Shown here: piece after piece, positions 1 to 10,840 of the stretch | Layout: every line of letters begins with the position of its first letter | Numbering within the stretch: position 1 is the first letter of the stretch | Translations under genes and position numbers: made by a program | DNA from: Purpureocillium takamizusanense | Taxonomy: Eukaryota; Ascomycota; Sordariomycetes; Hypocreales; Ophiocordycipitaceae | Assembly: GCF_022605165.1 (NCBI RefSeq) | Contig: NC_063068.1 | Coordinates: forward strand, 2,790,001-2,854,000 | Reading direction: 5' to 3' | Length of the DNA stretch: 64,000 bases | Notes under the pieces: model-generated | What the model saw: only the letters and a program-made list of their open reading frames with translations | The model's database searches: none | What the model was told of the DNA's origin: nothing

Positions 1-1295
1 AGTCCCAGCGAAGCTGTGACTAGACGCTTTCAGGGCTTTTCTGCGTTCGGTTTGGCCCCTACGCTTCATCGCACGCATGAAGGCATTGACGTCCCTCGTC
101 ATAAATGGCGGAACACAGGATCGAATGCAAGTTTCTGTGAGCCGTTCAGATGGGTGGATGGTTTGCTTGGAAATGTCTGTTTGTCGATTTGCGCTTGCCT
201 TGCCCTACTGAACCTTGCATTCCCTCTGGACGGGAATTTCCAGGCTGGGACTGTACCTAGGCCCCAGGCGGTAAAGGTACTACCTTAGTACCACCTTAGT
301 ACCCTTAGCATCGTACCTCAGCAACATTGCAGGTGGTGTCAAGCACTGTGACCGGGAGCTCTACAGCGCAATAGCCGCTAAAATGCCCACTATAATGAGG
401 GCTGGTACGAATGGATAGCTGGACGACTGCTTCAGCTGGGGTTCGATCCGGTAGTCGATTCATTTGACAAGACTGTAGCGGATCGCACAGTCAGTCGCGA
501 GTGACTGAGCCAATCGAGCAATCAATGCAGCAGTCGTTCCCAATAATGTCGGCCAGCAGTCAGGGTGGGGGTTAGGGTTATTTCAAGCCGAGCGCCAACT
601 TGGTTGGTCCAACGCTCAATCCAGAGCGAGCAAAGCACGAGGCACTGTTCGTTCGTGCACTGATGAGGCAGCAGCCAGTTGCTGCGTACCGGAGTACGTA
701 CCACGCGCTGAACGCGATGGCATGCGGGCGGGGGCGTGGGCGCCGGGAAGCGAGCCCGCTGAAGACGGGAGGCTGCCTTGGCTGCCTGGGAGAGGCGGCG
801 TTGTTCTGGAGGGCGGGACTGTTGACGGCCTGAGCGGTTGCGCTGGTGAAAAAGTGGCTGTCCCTGGGCGTACCCCCCCTGTCAATGGGCCGCCTGTCAG
901 GTGCTGGCCCGCCCCAAACTCAAACAGGGACAGGCCGGGACGGGACCGACTGAGCATTGGTTTTTGGTTCCTTTGGCTCCTCCTTGGTTCCCTGACTTGA
1001 CTTGGCCTGGCCTGCTCCTAGCCTGGCCTGGCTGTTCGTTGGCCTGGCACCAGACGAAGTGCCTGTCGCCCGTGTCCGCACCTTTCCTTCCACTGTACCT
1101 GTATCTACCCAACCCGACCGAGAGAGAAGGCGCTCGTCGAATCCGCACTCTCCTCCCAATCGGCCGACGCGCCGGAACGCCATGGTCTCCTCTTCGCAGC
1201 TTTGGTAGCCGACTCCCCCAATTCTCCTCCCCAATGCGACGACATTCGACGAACACAGCTACATCAAAGCAAAGACCCCGTCCGCCTTGGCGCCG
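1..1295. other. Intergenic region upstream of the GT90 gene
   Basis: I recognise no gene here; the open frames are short and overlap on both strands. The stretch at 277-303 holds several copies of a TAGTACC/CCTTAGTACC motif that recurs in other spacers of this window. Bases 1008-1055 carry repeated GGCCTGGC units. The last few hundred bases, C/T-rich on the plus strand, are probably promoter and 5' leader of the glycosyltransferase gene. Confidence 0.6.
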
Positions 1296-3278
1296 ATGCT
1301 GAATCCCACTTCCCAGCAAATCATGCGACGCCGACAGACCCTGGCGCTGTTCGGCCTCGTCTTGCTCGCCCTCTGCTTCTACACAGTCCTCCGCCTCGAC
1401 GACTCGCGGCTGGTGAGGGAGCCAGTGTCCCGCAAAGGGCCGCCACCGGAGACGAAGACGGGCGAGAACAATGGCGGCGACAAACCCAAGTCCGTACACT
1501 GGGAAGAGGCGCCCCGTATCCGTGGGGGCCCTAGACCAAAGTCTGTCAGCGGGACTGGCTCGCATCCCATCTGGTTTCTCATGAGCGATGCCCAGCGCGA
1601 GCATGACCAACTCATCAAGAGGCAGTCCAAGACGCTGGCAGATGCTGTCAAGGAATACCGCAGGCGGTACCAGCTGTCCCCACCCCCCAACTTCGACAAG
1701 TGGTTCGAGTTTGCCACGGCCAACAAGGTCCAGCTTGTCGACGAGTTCGACACCATCCACGACCTCATCACGCCCTTCTGGGGCCTAAAGCCCAAGACGA
1801 TTCGCGCGAGAGCCAAGGAGGCCCTGGGTTTCGACAACGCGCTCATCGGCGTCGCCATCCGGAACCATGCGGTCTCTCATATCAGCGGCGGCCAGGAATG
1901 GCAGCGCAACGCCACCGAGGGCATGATGGCCAAGTTCGTACAGTATCTGCCGGACATGGACTTGGCGTTCAACATCCACGACGAACCGCGAGTCGTCGTT
2001 CCGCACGACGATCTAACGCGACTCGTGAGCAAGGCGCGCGATGTGAACATGCCCGCTTCCAACGCCAACACAAACCCGATTAATGACTTCTCCAAGACAG
2101 CTCCTGAGCTGAGCGACAAGAAGATGTTTGAAGAGACGAAACTGACTCGTTTCAACGTTTTCGCCCATCAGCCCACTTGGACGCACTCGCGCATGTCGTG
2201 TCCGCCCGACAGCCCGGCCAGGATTCTCGAAGAGGACGAGCGCGCCGACGACATGAGCAAGTACGGGGTTGGTGATCTCGGCTTCGTCTACAACGCCACG
2301 GCCATGTCGGACGTTTGCCTCACACCGTCGTTGAGCTCGACCTTTGGCTTTTTTGATCGGCCCAATGCTTTCAACATCGTCCACGACCTGTTCCCCATAT
2401 TCTCCCAGTCAAAAATCTCATCATATAATGACTTCATCTATCCCTCGCCCTGGTATTGGTACAAAAAGGTGTCCTACGAGGAGGATAAGGACAAGCCTTG
2501 GACGCAGAAGCTAGACAAGCTCTATTGGCGTGGCTCGACGACCGGCGGCTTTAGCCGGAACGGAGGGTGGAGGAGGCAACACCGCCAGCACTTTGTCCAG
2601 AAGATCAACGCACATGACCAGGTACAGATTATGGTCAACAGTGGCGGTGCGGAAAATCCGAAATGGGAGACGAAGCAAGTTCCCCGTGGGGACTATCGCG
2701 ACTTCATTGATGTGTCGTTCTCGCACGTCGGCCAATGCGACCCAGGTGACTGCGACGCGCAAACTCAATACTTCGATGTGAAGGACCGTGTGGAGCAACA
2801 GGATGCTTGGGGTTACAAGTACCTCCTGGACATTGACGGCAACGCTTTCTCTGGTCGCTTCTACGCCTTTCTGCAGAGCAAGAGCCTGACCTTTAAGCTC
2901 GCCATGTTCCGTGAATGGCACAATGAGTGGCTCCGACCCTGGTTACACTACGTGCCCCTGAGTCTTCAAGGCGATGAGTGGCTCGAGGCGGTGCGCTTTT
3001 TTAGCAGCAGCAGACTCGGCAACAACGAGGCCGAGCGCATCGCCATGGCGAGCACGCAATGGGCCAACAAGGTGGTCCGCAAAGAGGATATGGAGGCGTG
3101 GTTTTTCAGATTGCTCCTCGAGTAAGTCAACTTGGCTGCAGCACCCAATTGCCGTCGCGAACTTCAATTTCGAGGTAACCGTTACTGACACCGGCGTGAC
3201 AGGTATGGACGCGTCATTGACGACCAGAGAGCAATCATTGGTTTCGATCCGTCGAGCGCGGGCAAGAAACTACCGTGA
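1296..3278 (+). CDS. Glycosyltransferase family 90 (CAP10-like), Golgi type II membrane protein
   Basis: Two exons, 1296-3121 and 3203-3278, encode about 633 residues. The intron (donor GTAAGT at 3122, acceptor GTGACAG) restores a C-terminus ending ...SSAGKKLP; without it the frame stops at once. An N-terminal RRR followed by about 18 hydrophobic residues (LALFGLVLLALCFYTVL) is a signal anchor, so the catalytic part should face the Golgi lumen. The C-terminal third has the CAP10/GT90 signature: DKLYWRGSTTGG, then YKYLLDIDGNAFSGRFYAFL and a final WANKVVRKEDMEAWFFRLLLEYGR block. Characterised fungal GT90 enzymes include the Cryptococcus beta-1,2-xylosyltransferase Cxt1, so transfer of xylose or a related sugar to a glycan is a fair guess; the acceptor is unknown. 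ATG 1323 (MRRRQ), with A at -3, is an alternative start. The gene converges on Paf1. Confidence 0.9.
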
Positions 3279-3651
3279 CTGACCCAAGAAATGAGTTGAG
3301 GACCACAAGGGCCAGCGTGTGAATGACGAAACGGCTGTATATGCATATACACAAAGCGGGCGAGCCGGGACCCTTTATATATACAAACGTTTCCCGCTTG
3401 CTCAAGGAGTACGGGCGCATTCTTTTCTTGTTTATCTACTTCACCACTTCCCTGGGCGGCTTGTAGAACAGAGTTGGCTTGATTGCGATTTTGTAACATC
3501 GGACATGTAAAGCATACAATATAATACCCCTTCCGCCTTGAAATCATGTTTTGCGCGAGCTCTCTGTCTTGGGACTTTTGCACCAGCGCTGTGCCGTCGG
3601 TAACCTTCCGACTAGATGAGATGGCCGTGCTGCTGCCCCTTGCACTCCAAG
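3279..3651. other. Spacer between convergent GT90 and Paf1 genes
   Basis: This spacer lies between two stop codons facing each other and should hold both 3' UTRs. It contains AT-rich patches such as TATATGCATATAC near 3340 and TATATATAC near 3377. No gene is seen. Confidence 0.6.
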
Positions 3652-5239
3652 CTACTCTTCGTCTTCGTCTTCTTCCTCCTCGCCCTCGCCCTCTCGATCC
3701 CGCGGTGACCGGGCATCTGACCGATCGGCGTCGCTACTCTCACGGTGGCGGCGGCGACGTCGCTCACCATCACTGTCTTGCCTCTCGTCGGCATCAGCGT
3801 CGGCATCAGCATCAGCATCCGCATCCTGCGTCTGTGTCTGCGTCTGCTCCTCCTCGCCCTCCTCCTCATCGGCTCCCTGGTCCCAGCCAAGTGGCCGCTC
3901 CTTGTACTTGCGCATGGCGTCGAGCATGCGATTGCTAGGGTCCTGAACGGTGACTTCGATTTCGTCAATGACTTGCTCCTCCTCGTCGCCCTGGGACATG
4001 CCGGCAGTGCGGGCGAGGCGCTTGGTGCGCTGGGGCCGGATGGAGGAGCGCTGCATGATGGGGTAGTAGTAGACGGCTTTCTGCTTGGGATACGTGTCGT
4101 CATCGTTGGAAGCGAGGATTATCTCGTCTTCATACTTTGTCGGGTGGTCCAGCTCCGTCTCTTGAGATGTCTCGTAGGCCCTGACTCGGCTGAACGTAAA
4201 GTGGCCGCGGCCGTTGGCGGTACCGTGCGTGTACAGGCTGTCGCTATCGTGTTCAGGATCATCAAGGTCGAATTTGCGGCGGAAGTTCTTGGCCACGTCC
4301 TTGGTCGGTGTGAGGTAGAAGTCGTAGTTCATGAGGTTCTGCGGCTTCGGGTTGACGGTGGGATCCTCCTCATAGGCGGCAAGGGCCATCTCGAACAGTT
4401 CCTCCTCGGCGGGCGTGCGGTCTATCGGACGGAAGAGGCCGCTCAGGAGTCGTGTGTCGTACTGGGTCGCGTTCGTGATGGGGTTGGTGAGGAACTTGAT
4501 GGTGACGTAGGCGCCCGAGTCGGGGAACGCGTCCAGGTCGGGCAACAGAGGCACCGCGTCAACGAGCTTGACCTTCTTGTTGGCCGGGTGCTTGACGCGC
4601 TTGGTATCTTTGAGATCGGCCTCGGCGATCTCGAAGCTGCGGTCGATCTTCCGCTTGATGGCCTGTGGGGAATCGGCGGCGGCATCGGGGGCAGGGCGGA
4701 CAGGTCTCCGGGCGCCCGTGACGCCAATCCGGGAATTATCGCTCTTGGGATGTTTGGAATTGCTCGATGAAATGTATTCTGTGCGGCGGAGGAAGGATAC
4801 GTTGGCCTCGGCGACCTTGTGCTTGCCGAGGGCGGCGATGGGCCGCAGGAGCGGGCGGTCATTGGGGTGGACAGGCGGTGCGACAGCCGGGGCTTGAATG
4901 GCTGTGTATCCAATGGGTCAGTACGGCTGGCTCTGAAGAAACAGGGCCTGTTATGGTATTCAACTGACATCTCTCGTCGCCGTCGAAAACGCCAGGCATG
5001 CCCACGAGGTTGAGCGGCATGCCCAGCTCGGCGTCGGCCTCGATGTTGAGCGGCTGCTCCCGGGCCAGGCGAGACGCGAAGCCAGGCGTCGTGTACTGGC
5101 CACTGGCGAGTCCCGTGTTGGGGATATCGAGCAGCTTCGGAGGCGTCGGCGGCGGCGGTAGGGCATTAGAGAAGCGAATGCGCGCGATGTAGTCCTGGTG
5201 GATAGCGCGTTCGCCGGTGCGCGCCCCGGTGGACGCCAT
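3652..5239 (-). CDS. PAF1: RNA polymerase II-associated factor 1 (Paf1 complex subunit)
   Basis: Two exons on the minus strand, 5239-4969 and 4901-3652, encode 506 residues. The intron donor is GTCAGT at 4968 and the acceptor ends at 4902; the splice gives ...FDGDERSIQAPAVAPP. The N-terminus has the diagnostic Paf1 block QDYIARIRFSN, PPKLLDIPNTG and FASRLAREQPLNIEADAELG. The middle contains LLPDLDAFPDSGAYVTIKFL and FRRKFDLDDPEHDSDSLY. The C-terminus is a low-complexity acidic tail (TQTQTQ, repeated DA, then E/D/R-rich), typical of the family. Paf1 is a nuclear scaffold of the PAF complex, which links elongating polymerase to H2B ubiquitination and H3K4/K36 methylation. A 341-residue frame on the opposite strand (3745-4770) is only its shadow. 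Confidence 0.95.
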
Positions 5240-5956
5240 GGCTGCTGTGGTGGGCAGATGAACGATTGATGCGCTCAGATGGCCGGTGATGGCCGTTCCT
5301 CGTAGATACCTGTCGCAGGGAAAGCTGTTTGGATGGTGTCAGTGGTTGCGATGAGGGTCGTCGTTTGCGTGTGTGTTGTGTGGTTGGAGGTTGAAGGAAG
5401 GCCAGAAAAAAGATGGGGCTCGCGACAAGACTGGGTTTGCTGGGGTCGCTGCCAGAGTCAGGAACTCAGCTCCCCGCCACAATGCAATGCCACAATGCCG
5501 CCAATCCCAATCGTTCCCCAACAATAGAGTCGTCAGATATGGCCAGCAGAGCACTTTGCAATGTAAATTCATAGAAGAACGACGAATGGCCGCGCTACTC
5601 GGTCCCACGGTTCGCCCGAAAGGCCCCGAGCGCTGCAATGCCTGGCTTCCGCTTCCGTTACGATCTCTGCTTATGCTGCGACTCGGTGTCGCCTGGTCAT
5701 TCAAACATTGCTTGTTCATTAATGAATCATCTCCAAGACCAGGCTCCGGCACCAATCTCGCCACCCAGCCCAAGCCGTCTATATGACCCTATTCCCTAAT
5801 GTCCGACCTCGCGATGGTCGCGTCGCCGACGCGCTGGTGCACTGTCGTCGCTGCACTCTTTACCAACCCCGTGACCGTTTAGGCGGCCGGCATATCATAT
5901 TGTACATGCAGGTGTCCAAAGCGTCGCGCGCTCTATTTGTCTGCCCGTGGAAGCGC
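5240..5956. other. Spacer between Paf1 and Rer1
   Basis: This should contain the Paf1 promoter (Paf1 reads leftward from 5239) and the 3' UTR of Rer1 (also minus, stop at 5957). The open frames overlap and none has recognisable protein features. Confidence 0.55.
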
Positions 5957-6787
5957 TTACGAGTTATCCTTGCGGTAGCTCTTCTTGCCAACGGTAAAGG
6001 GAACGTAGCGGTACTTGATCATGTGCTGAATCTGCTTTCGCACTTGTGCAAGTTAGCTGGTGCTCTTCCATGTTTTGTTTTGGCGGAGGTAACCATACTC
6101 GTCAGAACAAAAAGTATCAGCCAGTACATGACCAGGACGGGCCAGAAGACGGGCACATTGAAGATCTCAAAAAATGTGCAGAAGAAGGAGATGGTAACAG
6201 CGCGCGTGGCCCAGTACCAGAACTTGAACTCGGGGAGGCGGCGAATAAAGGGCTTGAACTCCTCGTCCTGCTTCGTCGGGAGGGTGCCGACTGAGCCATC
6301 CTCCATCTCGTTGTCGAGCGCATCGTTGGAAGGATCGAACTTGGGTTGGAGGAAGGCGAGGAAGAGGTTGAGCAAGTAGATGCCCAGAGCGTAGGCGACT
6401 ATTTCGGAGGGTCAGTCAGCTTGTGGCAGCATCGCCGAATAGAGGGAAGAGGCAGACGCACCGATATACCACCCCTGAGCAACGAAGATGCGCAGGAAGA
6501 AGAGGAGCAGTGCGACGCCGGTGCCGACCCATCGGTACAGCACAAAGGGCGTCGACCGATCCAGGAGAGCTTGGTAATGCTATTGATTGCGGCCATGGTG
6601 TCAGCATGAGGCCGACGAGTGAGAGGCAGAAGCGTCTTGTCTTCTTTCCTATGAGCCGGCCGACTCCAGGCCAGGCCAGGCCAGGCCAGGCCGGCTGATT
6701 GGGGGGGCGAAGGCGTACTCTTTGAATCTTGGACGTGTGCGCCGTGACGCTGGCGAAGGGGGTCTGGTCGGGCTCCGGCGCGTCCAT
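5957..6787 (-). CDS. RER1: Rer1, Golgi-to-ER retrieval receptor
   Basis: Four minus-strand exons, 6787-6719, 6579-6462, 6398-6099 and 6042-5957, encode 190 residues, the usual Rer1 length. The splices rebuild the family signature: TAHTSKIQR joins HYQALLDRSTPFVLYRW, then RIFVAQGWYI joins VAYALGIYLLNLFLAFLQP, and YWLILFVLT joins MRKQIQHMIKYRYVPF. Four hydrophobic segments fit the known topology with both ends cytosolic. Rer1 sorts escaped ER membrane proteins, and unassembled subunits, back from the early Golgi in COPI vesicles. The lysine-rich tail VGKKSYRKDNS fits this. Introns are 139, 63 and 56 nt; the first contains five tandem CCAGG units. The gene lies head-to-tail upstream of Paf1, 717 bp apart. 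Confidence 0.96.
6666..6690. repeat. Five tandem CCAGG units inside Rer1 intron 1
   Basis: CCAGG is repeated five times without interruption in the first intron of Rer1. Read as GCCAGG, each junction matches the consensus GCCARG for the fungal pH regulator PacC; whether it is bound is not known. Similar GGCCTGGC runs occur near 1010-1050 and 7200-7215. Confidence 0.8.
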
Positions 6788-8973
6788 CTTGCCGTGGGGC
6801 CTGCGAGTCGCGGGCAAGGAGTGGTAGGATAAGACTGAAGAGCTACAGGAGCAGCTGAGATTGTCGCGATGAAGCTGTGGCGACTGGGACTGTGCAGGTC
6901 GTGCGAAGCAAGGTCGAGGAGTTGGCTGCTTCCAGAAAAAAGGGTCTTCTGGCCTGTCTGTCCTTTGAGGCGACGCGAATCTCGACTTTGCGCCGCATGC
7001 GTGGTGGGGCTCGACATTAAAAGGGACCTGGAGTGGGTGGTGGAAGCCACAGCCACAGCGAGCGGCCAATTGCGCGGCCTCCTGCCGGGAGTGCAATCCA
7101 TGGCCCGGCGCTGTCTGTCCGCACTGTGTTCGATCCCTTCCAGTACGTCAGTAGTCAGTGGAGGACACTGAACCCAGTGTCGCCACTTTTCATATCTACC
7201 TTACCTGGCCTGGCCTCGCCCTGGGACGAGAGCAGGTGCAGTTCATGTATGTACCCAGTAATGAGGAAGGCTCGATCGATCATCAATTGCTTGCAGAGGT
7301 AGGGACTTGCCGCCTAGCTCTAGGTCGCTCGCTAGGTAAGTACTAAGTGAGACTCGATCATCGTCAGCCGCTTTCGGAACCCAGTCCTTCGCGGGACCTG
7401 TCGGCAACCCGCGCGACATCCGAGACACCTTTTTACCCAAAGCCGCAATTACAGACACAGTGTTGGTCTCTGCTGAGTGCGCCACTCGGCCGTTCCGCTG
7501 TGCCGTGCGTTGCGTCTCAAGGCAATTAATAAGTTAGTACGACGTACGTACGAGTGCCTGCCCGATCTTCAGGGGAGCCAAAGTCAAACTACTAACGTTA
7601 TACACTACCTACTAATACAGTAGTACTCTGTATAAGGAGGTACCAGTATATAATAGTGGCCTGGGTGTTAGCGCGCGACTCGGCTCCACCTGTGCCTCGT
7701 CTACCACACAGTCCCAGGATGCCATGCCAGGCTTGCCAGGCTTTGTTCCACTGTCCTGGGCTGCGCTGTAACTATTGGTGTGGCCCCTGTCCTGGCTTGG
7801 GCTGCGCCAATGGATGGTTTGCTGCTCTACCTTACCAGAACCTTTCCCAGCCGCTTCCACAAAGTACACCAGCTGCCAAACCCGCCCCCAGGTGGTCAGT
7901 CGGTTTGGGCTTTGTCAACGAATACGACAGGCTGTGAATTATTATACTACCTAGGTCCCACGTACGGTATAAAGGATAAGCTAAATATAAAGAAGCTTTT
8001 TAATTAGACCTCCGGGGTGAGCGGCAGAGCAAACCGTATTTGGACAACGCTGTACAGTATAGAAGCTTCTACGAAGTAGTCGACGTAGATCCAGCAGCTA
8101 TCCGTGACAAAAGGTGTCAGTCAGATGCGGATGTATGGTTTAGCTCTTTATATGAGAAGTCCTCGATGCCTCTATTTTCATTGCAGGCCGCTGAAGAGCA
8201 TTGCGGAAGGTCAGTCGGTGTGTGCTGTTCCTGTTCAACGTCATGTGCTTTGCATTCATCATCATTCTCTCGACCGACACTGCCAGAAGCTCCGTGCCAC
8301 TGCTCAATCTCGTACGTCATTGCCTCCATCCCTACCGTGTCAATATGGCCACTGTCTCGAAGCCATGTAATAGGTAGTCTCCGTAAAGGGCCTCCTCTGA
8401 AATAGGTACGGAGCCCCAGCAGGTACTCAATTCAAATTACAACATGCTTTGTCCTGTGTAATACTAAGGCCCTGACTGCGCTTCCTTGGCACTGCTGTAA
8501 AGGTTGCAAGCTCACAAAGAGCTGGATGGCGACCTTCCTCCCGTACTTCGTAGCTGCTTGTCTAGGTCCAGGGGACCGATGGAACGGCGCCACCACTGGC
8601 GTAGTCGCATGTACCCCGTACCTCTCGTATCACCGAAGCCCAAGCGATCGGCTCCCTGAGACTATTGACACCAACCTTAGCAGACGGTTGCTCGCTACTC
8701 CGTGCAGTGGGGACGGCAGGCGCGCCCGGCTTGATTACTCTCCGTCTTTCCCTCCTGCCTCTCTTGCTTGCCTACCCTAGTGGTCTTTCACCTCTCCCAG
8801 CGTCAGTGGCACTGGTTGGGTGTCTCTGGTTACCTACAACAGCGCCAACGGCTCATCACTCCGCTTCTTTGGCTTGCCCTCTTCGCGTGCTCGGTTCGAT
8901 CATGGCACATCTTGCGAGAAATCGGGTCTTTCATCGCCATAGTAGCTTTCTAACCATCGCGCCTTGAGCCGTC
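6788..8973. other. 2.2 kb intergenic region, partly AT-rich
   Basis: This holds the Rer1 promoter on the left and the promoter of the GATA-HEAT gene on the right. I recognise no gene. The stretch from about 7920 to 8420 is visibly richer in A/T than its surroundings (for example around 7970-8010) and could be an eroded insertion. A minus-strand open frame of about 70 codons at 8117-8329 has no recognisable motif. TAC/GTA-rich motif runs occur at 7530-7650. Confidence 0.5.
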
Positions 8974-10507
8974 ATGTCGGAGATCGGACCACCCTTCCCG
9001 CCGGTGAGTGCCAAATCTATGCCGGGTCGGGGGCCCCGACTGAACTAACACGAACTCTTAGCAGCTTGTTTGCGTCAACTGCCGCTCTACTGCAACGCCT
9101 CTCTGGAGAAAGGACGACAAGGACAGGCTTCTTTGCAATGCCTGTGGCCTGTACGCAAAGCTTCACGGCTGCCCCCGTCCGCTGACGTCCAAGAGAGGGA
9201 GCACAGCATCGGCAGTAGACGCAGCATCTGGAGATGACCCCGTTGTAATGTCAACCAGACCAGAGACAAGTCCGCACCAGGACCCTTCTCAACCTCAGGA
9301 CAGTGTAGTCCGCCCCGAAATCCGCCTCCTCGACGGCCTAGAGCTCATTGACTGGGCAGCGCTGCAGACCGCCTACGGCGCGGCCACCCCAGTACCTACC
9401 TGGCTCCAGGAGCTTCAATATTCAGGCCCCGCTGGCGGCAGACGTGCTGCCGACGCCCTGACTCAACTTTCCAAACATCTCGTCCACCAGGGATCTCGGT
9501 GGTCAGCAACTCCACATGCAGTTCCCTTTCTTATAAAGCTCCTGGCCGACACGCGCACCCCAGATCGTCACAAGATAATCAGTCTTCTCATCCGCCTCGC
9601 CGTTGGTAACCCGGATGACTGGCAGCCCGAGAACGTCGACATCAAGGTCTGGCGGAGCAAATGTGGCGACGAACCGGACTTTGGATTACAGTCGTACGAT
9701 GCAGTGCAAAGGGGCGTTCCTGTCCTACAGACCTTGACACTGAACGATCCGGTTCCGACAGTACAAGCCATTTCAGCTCATGCGTTGGCGTGGTTTCCGG
9801 AAGCTGCCGAAAATGGGCCTGAAAACACTCTAACCCTGCTGTGGTCAGTGGTGGATGGACGAACCGGATATGCATGGGCTCAGGCCTCCGCTGTGTTAGC
9901 TATAGGCCTGTTGACGGCCGGCATAACTGCACTCGGCTCATCCGGAGGGCAAGCGACAAACCACGACAAGCAGACAATCACCCGTTTGCGTAGCCTATTT
10001 TGCAAGCGGCCGGCTTCTCATCTGGTGAAGTGGGCAGCCGCCAAAGTGATGCTGAACCTCGGCGTGGAAGACCCCGAAGCTATTCTGACCGTTGCCAGTG
10101 CGACTGTTGATCATCAGATGCACGGCGGTTGGCGGCTGATCGTGCCAGTCGGTAATGATATTGCAGGAGTCTCTGGAGACACAATTTCGGACTTTAGGGT
10201 TCGCAAAACTACTGACGCTACATCATCAACGGCTGTCACTGCCCTGCTTGACGCACTCGCCAAAGCCTCAGGCGATGCGGCATCTTCGCTATCGTATGAG
10301 ATCATGTGCATGGTGTTTCCTGCGAAGCTGGAGACGTTGCCGGATATTGGCCAACTGCAAGAGAAACAGCAGCAATTTGTACGATCTCTGGCAAGCCTCC
10401 GTGAGTCGATCTGGACCGATGCCCAACTTGGTATACTCTGCACGAAGTACGGACTGCCGGGAGATCGTGGATCCATGAAGAACTACACAGAGGCAGCTGC
10501 AACTTAG
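8974..10507 (+). CDS. GATA-type zinc finger fused to a bacterial-type HEAT-repeat domain
   Basis: Exons 8974-9003 and 9065-10507 encode 490 residues. The 61-nt intron (GTGAGT...TTAGCAG) joins [10 protein letters not shown] to LVCVNC; an acceptor 3 nt earlier would add one Gln. Residues 13-37 form a complete type IV GATA finger, Cx2Cx17Cx2C, with TPLWRK and [13 protein letters not shown], followed by RPLTSKR. The frame runs on without a stop through a Ser/Asp-rich linker (about 55-100) into a roughly 390-residue helical region that opens [20 protein letters not shown] and continues [20 protein letters not shown] and [12 protein letters not shown]. As I recall the family, this opening is typical of HEAT-repeat proteins of actinobacteria. 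GATA fingers bind WGATAR DNA, so a nuclear role is likely; what the HEAT part contacts is unknown. The downstream neighbour, catalase, is convergent. Confidence 0.8.
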
Positions 10508-10840
10508 TCTCGACCCTGCAAGTGGCATCTGTTTATACCACCATGGTGTCGACTTCCAATTTTGATGATGGCGATGCGTTGCTTGGCGTCTCCTGTGTAG
10601 TGGGTTTCAGTGAAGGGAAGCTGGTCATGTCGTTCAACCATACCAGAAGAACCATATACGGTAACGCGAGTTTTATTCCCTCTCAATGCATCAGGTCAGA
10701 GCATGGCACAGGACATCAACCTTGATTGATTGCAGACTTGGAGCCAGCTTTGAGCTCTAGGTATCTACCGAAAGAGAAGCGAAACTCAATCAACACCGGG
10801 CACAGCCGTTGGTTGCACTCTTGCCATGCTTCATGTTAGG
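10508..10840. other. Spacer between convergent GATA-HEAT and catalase genes
   Basis: This contains the two facing 3' ends. No gene or notable repeat is seen. Confidence 0.6.

Noticed and set aside
360..450. Possible tRNA: GGTTCGATCC at about 430 resembles a B box
   Set aside because: No acceptable A box, acceptor stem or T-stem pairing could be built around it.
1287..1295. Upstream TTG start for the GT90 gene
   Set aside because: Non-ATG starts are rare in fungi and ATGs at 1296 and 1323 precede the signal anchor.
3745..4770. 341-codon open frame on the plus strand
   Set aside because: It lies wholly opposite Paf1 exon 2. Its Leu/Val-rich translation is what the antisense of acidic, charged Paf1 sequence gives.
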